DNA of 64,000 nucleotides, taken from assembly GCA_020638855.1 (NCBI GenBank), contig JACKHT010000002.1:62001-126000 (forward strand). The letters are read 5' to 3'. Positions 26,588 through 33,396 of the stretch are shown piece after piece. Origin of the DNA: Planctomycetota bacterium. GTDB taxonomy: Bacteria > Planctomycetota > UBA1135 > GCA-002686595. Below the pieces are notes generated by a model. The model was not told the DNA's origin, did not search any database, and was given only the letters and a program-made list of their open reading frames with translations. The position numbers and the translations under genes were made by a program. Positions within the stretch are counted from its first letter, which is position 1. Every line of letters begins with the position of its first letter.

Positions 26588-27189
26588 GCGCCCGGCTCCC
26601 CAGCGTTGCGCCAACGAGTCCAATCCGAGGGGCCATTGACGTTTTCCAACGACCGCATGCCAGGCTGTTTGGGCTCCGATCCCAGCCAGCGCACGGCCCC
26701 AGGCTTCAAGCCGCCGAGGAAGCTGATCATGCGCCGATCGCCGCGGTTCAAGGCAGCTTCCACAGCAGGAAGCACCGATCGGTGGTACAGCGCGCAGAGC
26801 GGTTCGGGAAAGTCTTCGTTACCGAATTGCACCACTTGGTCGCCCGTTTCGACGGACTGCATCAAGCGGTCCAGGATTGCCCCATCCAAAGCGGGCATGT
26901 CCACAGCCACCAGCAGAACCCACGGGGTCGCGGAACCGAGCAGCGCCGCATGCAAGCCACCTAGGGGCCCAGCTTCTGGAACCTGGTCGAGCAGGCACGG
27001 CCACCCGATCTCAGCGTAACGCGCTTCGCTTCCCGTAGCCAAGTAGCAAGCGCTCACATGCGGTTGCAACACATCGCAGACATGCTGCAACAGAGTGCGG
27101 CCATGGGTCTCGAGTAGGGCCTTGTCCGTTCCCATGCGCCGGGATTGACCGCCGCACAGGACGACACCACTGCATGCATCAGGACCCAT
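26584..27189 (-). CDS. mobA: Molybdenum cofactor guanylyltransferase MobA-like
   Basis: 201 residues from ATG 27189. The frame is open further upstream but lacks family sequence. Nucleotidyltransferase signature LCGGQSRRMGTDKALL, metal-binding DMPAL in VAVDMPALDGA, and the late VNGPSDW (compare NINTPEDL). It attaches GMP to molybdopterin. No other Moco biosynthesis genes are adjacent. It sits between tatA and the isoprenoid gene; Tat exports folded Mo-enzymes, so the pairing with tatA may be meaningful. Confidence 0.85.
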   Translation of the reverse strand: MGPDACSGVVLCGGQSRRMGTDKALLETHGRTLLQHVCDVLQPHVSACYLATGSEARYAEIGWPCLLDQVPEAGPLGGLHAALLGSATPWVLLVAVDMPALDGAILDRLMQSVETGDQVVQFGNEDFPEPLCALYHRSVLPAVEAALNRGDRRMISFLGGLKPGAVRWLGSEPKQPGMRSLENVNGPSDWTRWRNAGEPGA

Positions 27190-27235
27190 CCCTCGTTGGT
27201 TCGTGGTTCGGCTCAAGGGTGGTCGAAGGTTGGGG

Positions 27236-27442
27236 TCACTCCCCCTTGGGGGGGTCACCGCCATCGATGTTGCGCGGCCCCTCGCTGCCATCTTCCTTGA
27301 GGCCCTTCTTAAACTGGGTGATGCTCGTGCCCATGGCGCGGGCGAGCTCGGGCAGCTTGCGCGCACCAAAGAAGATCAACAACAGGATGGCGATCGGCGC
27401 CAGTTCCTGCCAACCAGGCAACCCGAGGGGTAGGTGCATCAT
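27236..27442 (-). CDS. tatA: Twin-arginine translocase subunit TatA/TatE
   Basis: 68 residues. One N-terminal membrane helix (ELAPIAILLLIFFGARKLP), the Phe-Gly hinge followed by the amphipathic helix ARAMGTSITQFKKGLKE, and a short acidic tail. This is the TatA pattern; TatB would be longer. Forms the pore-like assembly for folded proteins. First gene of the minus-strand run towards folD. tatC is not in the window. Confidence 0.92.
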   Translation of the reverse strand: MMHLPLGLPGWQELAPIAILLLIFFGARKLPELARAMGTSITQFKKGLKEDGSEGPRNIDGGDPPKGE

Positions 27443-27567
27443 GGGATTGGGGGGGTACCGTCCGTACAGGACTGCCCACTAGTTTAAGGCCCAAGGCCCC
27501 CAATCCATCCCCCCAAGCGGTCAAAAACCAGCGAGAGGTCCCAATCGGCCCGAGTTCTGGCCCGCGA

Positions 27568-27583
27568 ACTCGGGTTCCCGAGT
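27568..27583 (-). terminator. Short perfect inverted repeat after the orphan gene 27603-28652
   Basis: ACTCGGG, two bases, CCCGAGT, located 19 bases past the stop codon on the minus strand. The two-base gap means the real loop would be larger, and no T-tract follows, so a terminator role is only possible. Confidence 0.3.
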
Positions 27584-27602
27584 CCCGGGCTCAGCGTCCA
27601 GC

Positions 27603-28652
27603 CTAGACGGCTAGGTCCAAACCCTTCGCGAACAGGTTGGGCTGTAGCGCTACGATCTGCGCCTTCGAGCCATAGGTGGCCAACCCCAGACCTTGGGCTT
27701 GACGCGAGTCCGCGTGCAACCCACCCAAGAACTGTTGGAAATGGGCCTTGGCACGCCAGTTCGCGGCCAGTCCCGTCGACCCGTTTTGCGTGCTTTGGGG
27801 TGCCAGTTGGCGCAGCAGCTCGGGGAGCTTGGCCACTTCCGAGGCATCGCCGCTGGAAGCCAGCTCGCCCGCCGAAGCTGCGGCGGCTGCCGGCGTACCT
27901 CCCGTGCCCGGCCCCATGGTCAGGGCTTGGATGCTGACCGGTGACTCCAGGTCATCGGCTAGCGATTGCATGGTCCGGGACAAGCTGCGCTGGATGTCCT
28001 CCAGGGACATGTGCCCGGATTGCAGGGCCTCGCGCATGCGGTCGAAGTTGTGGGTCAATCGATCCGAAGCCTCGCTCACCTGGGAGCGGCCCTCTTGGGG
28101 GGTGTTGGCCATGTATTGATCGAGGCGGGCCCGGATGTGATCCTCCATGGCCTGCAACCGCTCCATGGAGTGGTCGACGTCCAAGGTGGTGCTTTCGCTG
28201 CCCGCTTCTTGGGCGCTACCCACTTGCGAGGCGCCCTCTTGGGCACTCCGCATGGACGGCAGGTCCATCGCTTCGCGCACCCCATCGCGCACTCCTCGGA
28301 GCGCGTTCTGGATCCCGCGGGCCAAATCCTCCCCCGAAAGGCCCCCGTCCGCCATGGCGTTCTGCAAGCGCTCGATGTTGTGCCGGAAGGAGTCCCTCAC
28401 CCCGCTCAGATCCACACCGGACTCTTGTTGGACTAGGCCGTCCAGTCGGGATTCGATCTGCTGGGCATAGCGCTCCAGCCGTTCTTGCGGGGTGAGACTC
28501 TCCGACCCCTCCCCGACGCCAGTCGAAGCAGCCCGGGTGCTAGCACCAGGCTGTCCCTGTCCAATCGTCGCGAGTACGCCGCCAGGGCTGCGGGGAATCG
28601 AGGTTTGTCCGGTCAGGGCGATGGGTTGTTGGGAGGAGCCAGAGATCTGCAT
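27603..28652 (-). CDS. Unknown soluble protein with two internal helical repeats
   Basis: 349 residues, no family recognised, no signal peptide or membrane segment. N-terminal 50 residues are Gln/Ser/Gly/Pro-rich. Two related helical blocks follow: about 55-125 and 163-240. In both, a helix with RLD (IESRLDGLVQQ / IRARLDQYMAN) precedes an FRHNIERLQNAM / NFDRMREAL helix, then GGLSGEDLARGIQNAL / GHMSLEDIQRSLSRTM. The last 100 residues are Ala/Gly/Ser-rich, then QFLGGLHADSRQAQGLG near the end. A 26-bp dyad lies upstream. Function unknown. Confidence 0.7.
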   Translation of the reverse strand: MQISGSSQQPIALTGQTSIPRSPGGVLATIGQGQPGASTRAASTGVGEGSESLTPQERLERYAQQIESRLDGLVQQESGVDLSGVRDSFRHNIERLQNAMADGGLSGEDLARGIQNALRGVRDGVREAMDLPSMRSAQEGASQVGSAQEAGSESTTLDVDHSMERLQAMEDHIRARLDQYMANTPQEGRSQVSEASDRLTHNFDRMREALQSGHMSLEDIQRSLSRTMQSLADDLESPVSIQALTMGPGTGGTPAAAAASAGELASSGDASEVAKLPELLRQLAPQSTQNGSTGLAANWRAKAHFQQFLGGLHADSRQAQGLGLATYGSKAQIVALQPNLFAKGLDLAV

Positions 28653-28731
28653 GGTTTGCCTATCGTCACCCGGGCAACTTCACCCAAGGCAAACGATTTC
28701 CACTCGAGCAATAGCCCTAACGTCATTCAGG

Positions 28732-28757
28732 CAAAGAAGTTAGCGCTAACAACTTTG
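28732..28757. promoter_or_regulatory. 26-bp dyad with perfect 12-bp core, candidate operator
   Basis: CAAAG-AA-GTTAGC|GCTAAC-AA-CTTTG: only the two AA pairs break the symmetry. It lies between divergent genes, 80 bases upstream of the orphan at 27603-28652 and 102 upstream of the SMUG1-type glycosylase. The AT-rich arms stand out from the GC-rich surroundings. Looks like a dimeric repressor site; a terminator is unlikely since no transcript converges here. Confidence 0.45.
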
Positions 28758-28858
28758 GGACGATTGCAGCTCCGACTGGGCGCCCCGGAAGAAAGTTCCG
28801 GATCGCAAAGAGGACTCCTAGCGTAGATCCCCGTCGAAGGCTGCCCCACAATGAGTCC

Positions 28859-29587
28859 ATGGACCCCGCTCGCATCCAACGGAATCTCTCCCAGCGCCTC
28901 AGCGCCCTGACCTTTGGCCCCCCGGTGGCCCAGGTCTACAACCCACTTGTGTACGCCAAGAGGAGCGCAGAGCTGTACCTCAAGCGCTACCTGAAACCTG
29001 GCGCCGAAGCCCTTTGGCTCGGGATGAACCCAGGTCCTTGGGGCATGGCGCAAACCGGGGTGCCCTTCGGCGAGGTCGGGATGGCAAGGGACTGGCTGGG
29101 GCTCGAAGCTCCCGTCGACAAGCCCGAGCACGAGCACCCCAAACGACCCATCCAGGGGTACGACTGCCCGCGCAGCGAAGTCAGTGGCCGCAGGCTTTGG
29201 GGCTGGGCCCGCGATCGCTTCGAAACGCCGGAGCGCTTCTTCGACCGCTTCTTTGTTTGGAACTATTGCCCGCTGGTCTTCATGGAAGAAGGTGGCAAGA
29301 ATCGAACGCCCGACAAGCTGGCGGCAGAGGAACGCGAGGCTTTGTTCGCGGAGTGCGACCGCGCCTTGCAGCAACTGGTCGACGTGGTCCAGCCGCGCTG
29401 CATCCTTGGCGTGGGACGGTTCGCCCAGGATCGCGCGGCCCGCGCACTGGCCGGCTATGGCCTGCCGGTGCACACGATCCTGCATCCCTCCCCCGCCAGC
29501 CCGATCGCCAACCGAGGTTGGGCAGCTCAAGCAGAAAAGCAACTGACGGCGCTTGGAATCGAACTGCCCGGGGTTTCCAGCAAGTAG
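28859..29587 (+). CDS. SMUG1-type uracil-DNA glycosylase
   Basis: 242 residues. Motif 1 is GMNPGPWGMAQTGVPFGEV and motif 2 is HPSPASPIANRGW, both diagnostic of the SMUG1 family rather than UNG or Mug. The insertion loop between motif 1 and the rest (PKRPIQGYDCPRSEVSGRRL) also fits SMUG1. It removes uracil and oxidised pyrimidines from DNA as the first step of base excision repair. SMUG1 is mainly animal; bacterial members are known (for example Geobacter). Single gene, closed by a strong bidirectional terminator. Confidence 0.93.
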   Translation: MDPARIQRNLSQRLSALTFGPPVAQVYNPLVYAKRSAELYLKRYLKPGAEALWLGMNPGPWGMAQTGVPFGEVGMARDWLGLEAPVDKPEHEHPKRPIQGYDCPRSEVSGRRLWGWARDRFETPERFFDRFFVWNYCPLVFMEEGGKNRTPDKLAAEEREALFAECDRALQQLVDVVQPRCILGVGRFAQDRAARALAGYGLPVHTILHPSPASPIANRGWAAQAEKQLTALGIELPGVSSK

Positions 29588-29610
29588 GGAAGGGGTTCTC
29601 AAGCCAAAAC

Positions 29611-29645
29611 GAAGAGCCCCGCTAGCAAGACTAGCGGGGCTCTTG
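29611..29645. terminator. Bidirectional hairpin terminator
   Basis: AGAGCCCCGCTAG, loop CAAGA, CTAGCGGGGCTCT: 13 perfect base pairs (29613-29625 with 29631-29643), extended by one A-T pair. It lies between the convergent SMUG1 and sucD genes, 26-30 bases from each stop. The A-rich left flank can serve as U-tract for the minus strand. Confidence 0.9.
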
Positions 29646-29672
29646 GCATGGATCGTGGGACGCGGGTGCAGA

Positions 29673-30572
29673 TCAGGCTTTGGCGCTGGCCAAGAGCCCG
29701 CTTTCCTCGAGTCGCTTCTCCATCATTTCGCCCAGGCGGGCGGGGCTCTTGCTCATCCAAACCCCGGCTTTCTCCATGGCCGCGACCTTCTCAGCCGCCG
29801 TGCCTTTGCCACCGGCAATGATCGCGCCGGCATGGCCCATGCGCTTGCCCGGCGGCGCCGTTTGCCCTGCAATGAAGCCCACCATCGGCTTCTTGACGTG
29901 GGCCGCAATGTACTCGGCGGCGGCTTCTTCGGCCGTTCCACCGATCTCCCCGATCATGATGATCGCATCGGTTTCCGGATCGTTGTTCATAGCCGTCAGC
30001 ACGTCCACGAAGTCGGTGCCGTTGACCGGATCGCCGCCGATGCCCACACAAGTGGACTGACCGATTCCGCGGGTCGTGAGTTGCCAAACGGCCTCGTAGG
30101 TCAGCGTGCCCGAACGGCTGATGACTCCGACGCGGCCGGGCTTATGGATGTAGCCGGGCATGATTCCGATCTTGCACTCGCCGGGGGTGATCACCCCGGG
30201 ACAGTTGGGACCGATCAAGCGCGACTTGGACCCTTTAAGCGCATCCACCACCCGCACCATGTCGAGCACCGGGATGCCCTCTGTGATCGTGACGATGAGC
30301 TCGATTTCCGCTTCGACCGCTTCGAGGATGGCCGCGGCGGCGTAGGGCGGGGGCACGTAAATCACCGAAGCGTTGGCTCCCGTGGCCTTGCGGGCCTCGG
30401 CGCAGGTGCCGAATACCGGAAGTCCGAGATGCTCGGTTCCAGCCTTTCCGGGCGTCACGCCCCCCACCATTTGGGTCCCGTACTCGATCGCTTGCTGGCT
30501 GTGGAACGTGCCGGTCTTTCCGGTGAACCCTTGGCAAATGACCTTGGTGTTTTTGTCGACGAAGATGCTCAT
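29673..30572 (-). CDS. sucD: Succinate-CoA ligase alpha subunit
   Basis: 299 residues from ATG 30572; upstream codons in this frame lie inside sucC. TCA-cycle step succinyl-CoA + NDP + Pi to succinate + CoA + NTP. CoA-binding Rossmann domain with GFTGKTGTFHSQQAI and the phosphohistidine in RMGHAGAIIAGGKGTA; GPNCPGVI(T)PGE is the family signature. Four bases after sucC, so translationally linked. Confidence 0.97.
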   Translation of the reverse strand: MSIFVDKNTKVICQGFTGKTGTFHSQQAIEYGTQMVGGVTPGKAGTEHLGLPVFGTCAEARKATGANASVIYVPPPYAAAAILEAVEAEIELIVTITEGIPVLDMVRVVDALKGSKSRLIGPNCPGVITPGECKIGIMPGYIHKPGRVGVISRSGTLTYEAVWQLTTRGIGQSTCVGIGGDPVNGTDFVDVLTAMNNDPETDAIIMIGEIGGTAEEAAAEYIAAHVKKPMVGFIAGQTAPPGKRMGHAGAIIAGGKGTAAEKVAAMEKAGVWMSKSPARLGEMMEKRLEESGLLASAKA

Positions 30573-30576
30573 GGGG

Positions 30577-31743
30577 TCAGGCTCCTTGCACGGCGGCACA
30601 GATTTTTTGGGCGGCGTCATCCAGGTCGGTGGCCGGCAAAATCGGAAGCCCCGACTTGGCCAACATCTCGCGACCCTTTTCGACATTGGTGCCTTCCAGG
30701 CGCACCACCAGGGGAACAGTCAATTGGATTTGCTTGACGGCTTCGATCACGCCAGAGGCGATCACGTCGCACTTCATGATGCCGCCAAAGATGTTGATCA
30801 GCACGCCTTCGACCTTGGGGTCCGAAAGGATGATGCGGAAGGCTGCCGTCACATTCTCCACGGTGGCCCCGCCCCCCACGTCGAGGAAGTTGGCCGGAGT
30901 CCCGCCGTACAGCTGGATCACGTCCATGGTGGACATGGCCAAACCGGCACCGTTCACCATGCACCCGATCGAGCCGTCGAGCGAGATGTAAGACAAGCCG
31001 TACTTCTTCGCTTCGAGTTCCTTGGGATCCTCTTCGTGCTCGTCGAGCCAACCAAGGGTTTCGGGGTGGCGGAAGAGCGCGTTGTCGTCAAAGTTGACCT
31101 TGGCGTCCAAGGCCAGGACTTTGCCGTCCTTGGTGGTCACGAGCGGGTTGATCTCGGCAATCGAGCAATCCTCGGCGCAAAAGACTTTGGCGAGCCCGTG
31201 GAAGTACGCCATAGCCTGGGGAACCAACGCGGCGGGAATGCCGATGCCCTCGGCCAAGCGCTTGGCGTCGGCGTCGCTGAGCTTGCCTTCGGCGTTGATC
31301 GGGGCCTTAAGGATCTTTTCGGGGTGGTTCTCGGCCACCTCTTCGATCTCCATGCCACCTTCGCTCGAAGCCATCATCACGGGACACTGCTGTTCGCGGT
31401 CGATCGCGATGCCCAGGTAGAATTCGCGATCGATGGCGGATCCCTGCTCGATCCAAACCTTGCGAACCAACTGACCTTCCGGCCCGGTCTGGTGCGTGAT
31501 CAAAGTCATACCGAGGATTTTCTTGGCGGCCTCCTTGGCCTCCTCCAAACTCTTGACCAAGAGCACACCGCCGCCCTTGCCGCGACCACCCGCGTGGATT
31601 TGGGCTTTGACGACTTGCACGGTGGTCCCCAAGGCGGTGTACGCCTGAGCAACCTCTTCGGGGGTTGTGCAGACCCGCCCCTGGGGTACGGGGAGTCCGT
31701 ACTTCGCCAAGAGTTGCTTGGCCTGGTACTCGTGAATCTTCAT
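30577..31743 (-). CDS. sucC: Succinate-CoA ligase beta subunit
   Basis: 388 residues from ATG 31743 (MKIHEYQAKQLLAKYG, the canonical start). ATP-grasp domain (KAQIHAGGRGKGGGV), then the C-terminal CoA-ligase domain with NGAGLAMSTMDVIQLYGG and the LDVGGGA loop. Pairs with SucD. Preceded by a 174-bp region shared with the divergent dCTP deaminase-like gene, where its promoter must lie. Confidence 0.97.
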   Translation of the reverse strand: MKIHEYQAKQLLAKYGLPVPQGRVCTTPEEVAQAYTALGTTVQVVKAQIHAGGRGKGGGVLLVKSLEEAKEAAKKILGMTLITHQTGPEGQLVRKVWIEQGSAIDREFYLGIAIDREQQCPVMMASSEGGMEIEEVAENHPEKILKAPINAEGKLSDADAKRLAEGIGIPAALVPQAMAYFHGLAKVFCAEDCSIAEINPLVTTKDGKVLALDAKVNFDDNALFRHPETLGWLDEHEEDPKELEAKKYGLSYISLDGSIGCMVNGAGLAMSTMDVIQLYGGTPANFLDVGGGATVENVTAAFRIILSDPKVEGVLINIFGGIMKCDVIASGVIEAVKQIQLTVPLVVRLEGTNVEKGREMLAKSGLPILPATDLDDAAQKICAAVQGA

Positions 31744-31917
31744 CGGAAACGGCTTGGGGATAGGCCCGGAGGCGGAAGGCCTGGAGGGCCCCACGCATCC
31801 AGCGCGAGGCAGCCTAGAGGCCCATCGAGCCAAAGAGCATAGCGGGGCCCCGGCCCGATCTCCAGCCAGCGCCGCCCTTGCTGCCTGGGCAGGGGCCCCT
31901 CCGGCTTGCTACGATCC

Positions 31918-33066
31918 ATGGTCATGGTCCCCCATCGGCCCTACGGGCATATCCTCACCGACCGCGAGCTGTTGCCCCTGCTTGAATTGGCCTTCCGGCC
32001 AGCTCCTGGTGGCCTGCCCACTGCCCCCGCCCAGGTTCAGCCGGCCAGCGTCGACCTACGCCTAGGATCTCGGGCTTGGGCAATGCGGGCCGGATTCCTC
32101 CCGGGCGGCGATCCCATCGAGACCCGCCTACGCACCCTCGCGGATGGGGCCATGAGCCTCGACGGCGACGGGGCCCGCCTCGAACGAGGCCGGGTCTACC
32201 TGGTCGAACTCGAAGAGCGCTTGGCACTCCCCAGCGACATGTCTGCGCGCTTCAACCCGCGCAGCTCGGCGGGACGTTGCGACCTGTTCACCCGGGTACT
32301 CTGCAACGGACATGCGCGCTTCGATGAAGCCCCGAAAGGCTATCGCGGACCGATGTACTTGGAAGTGTGCCCGCTTTCCTTCTCTGTGCACCTGAAACGT
32401 GGGGACCGACTGTGCCAGGTTCGCCTGCAAGTGGGCGACCCCACGATCTCTACCGACGAATTGCGCGATGTTTATCGCCAGACGCCCCTGGCCTTCGATG
32501 GCGAGCGACCGCTCAGCGAAAGCGAGGTCTTGTTCGGCGACCAAGGAGATTTGCTGCTCCGAGTAGGACTCCTCGGCCGACAACCGGCGGGCTGGTGTGC
32601 GCGGCCGAATAGCCCGCTCCTTCAGTTCCACGCCCAAAACCACCACGATCCCAGCCAGTTTTGGGATCCGGTCCATGCACCGGAAGGCCGCTGCATCCTG
32701 CACCCCGAACACTTCTACATCTTCGCCAGCCAGGAGCGCATCCGCATCCCCCCGCACTTGGCGGCCGAGATGCTGCCGGTCGATGTCGGCATCGGGGAAC
32801 TCCGCAACAACTACGCCGGCTTCTTCGACAACGGCTTCGGCTGGCAGGAAGATCCCGAAGGACGGGCGGTCGGCTCAGGGACACCCGCCGTGCTCGAAGT
32901 GCGCGCCCATGATGTGCCCTTCCTGGTGGAGCACGGACAGGTATTCTTCCGCTTGCGCTTCTTCCGCACAAACGGAAAGCCCCAGGCCCTCTATGGAGAA
33001 GGGCGCACTGGGGCCTCGTATCGCGGGCAGGATTTGACCTTAGCCCGCTGCTTCCGCCGGGACTGA
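31918..33066 (+). CDS. dCTP deaminase family protein with two deaminase-fold halves (DCD type)
   Basis: 382 residues from ATG 31918 (TTG 31906 and ATG 31924 are alternatives). About twice the length of ordinary dCTP deaminase (about 190). First half: QPASVDLRLGSRAW, FNPRSSAGRCDLFTRVL and GDRLCQVRL mirror the Dcd motifs HxxSxDxRL, NPKSSIGR and G..ICQL. Second half (about 195-382) keeps the beta-barrel with FFDNGFGW and the GQVFFRLRFF strand. This layout matches the DCD family (Pfam PF06559 as I recall it), best known in Alphaproteobacteria. Predicted to make dUTP from dCTP. Isolated between two minus-strand TCA operons. Confidence 0.8.
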   Translation: MVMVPHRPYGHILTDRELLPLLELAFRPAPGGLPTAPAQVQPASVDLRLGSRAWAMRAGFLPGGDPIETRLRTLADGAMSLDGDGARLERGRVYLVELEERLALPSDMSARFNPRSSAGRCDLFTRVLCNGHARFDEAPKGYRGPMYLEVCPLSFSVHLKRGDRLCQVRLQVGDPTISTDELRDVYRQTPLAFDGERPLSESEVLFGDQGDLLLRVGLLGRQPAGWCARPNSPLLQFHAQNHHDPSQFWDPVHAPEGRCILHPEHFYIFASQERIRIPPHLAAEMLPVDVGIGELRNNYAGFFDNGFGWQEDPEGRAVGSGTPAVLEVRAHDVPFLVEHGQVFFRLRFFRTNGKPQALYGEGRTGASYRGQDLTLARCFRRD

Positions 33067-33087
33067 TCCCGGGGGTCGCTCGGCAAA

Positions 33088-33213
33088 CTAGAAGCTGCCG
33101 TGGCGAGCGCGTTGGCGGCGGTTGACCTTGCGGCCGCCAGCCGAGCGCTGACGGGTGCGGTAGCCGGTTTTCTTGGCTTTCTTCGAGCTGCTGTTGCGGA
33201 TGTTGATCTTCAT
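33088..33213 (-). CDS. rpmH: Ribosomal protein bL34-like
   Basis: A 41-codon gene. The product is extremely basic: MKINIRNSSSKKAKKTGYRT followed by RQRSAGGRKVNRRQRARHGSF. The block KKTGYRTRQRSAGGRKVNRRQRARHG lines up with the bL34 core (R-x-HGFRxRM-x-T-x-GR-x-V-x-x-RRxxGR). Length fits bL34 (44-47). The N-terminus differs from the usual MKRTFQPS. No Shine-Dalgarno site is visible. Not next to rnpA or dnaA, the usual location. Alternatives: another small basic ribosomal protein of the mS38/COX24 type. Confidence 0.68.
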   Translation of the reverse strand: MKINIRNSSSKKAKKTGYRTRQRSAGGRKVNRRQRARHGSF

Positions 33214-33328
33214 GGGAGTACCGGAAAGTCGTACTGGGGAACGGGGTGGCTTCCCCATTCGGGCCGGGCAATCTACTGGCCAGGGCCCCGAAAATCCACC
33301 CGGAGCCCCGGGTTCGGCCCAAGAACGC

Positions 33329-33385
33329 CCCCAAGCCCCCTAGTGGGTCGATCCGGGGGGGTGGGTCGATCCGGGGGCTTTGGGG
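33329..33385 (-). terminator. Stem-loop after fumC enclosing an 18-bp tandem repeat
   Basis: On the minus strand fumC ends at 33397 and this structure begins 11 bases later. Arms CCCC-AA-GCCCCC (33329-33340) and GGGGGC-TTT-GGGG (33373-33385) can pair, with a 32-base loop. The loop and right arm contain GTGGGTCGATCCGGGGG twice (33343-33359, 33361-33377). Acts plausibly as a fumC terminator. Confidence 0.5.
33343..33377. repeat. Two tandem copies of a 17-bp sequence (18-bp period)
   Basis: GTGGGTCGATCCGGGGG occurs at 33343-33359 and 33361-33377, identical, separated by one G. Each copy contains the palindrome GGTCGATCC minus one base, so each could fold or bind protein by itself. Located in the fumC 3' region; probably a replication-slippage duplication. 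Confidence 0.85.
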
Positions 33386-33396
33386 AGAGGCCGGGC

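Noticed and set aside
30373..31842. 489-codon plus-strand open frame opposite sucC
   Set aside because: Lies over the clearly coding sucC and the start of sucD; His/Asp/Gly-rich composition typical of antisense shadows.
33343..33377. CRISPR-like repeat
   Set aside because: Only two copies separated by one base, no spacers and no cas genes.
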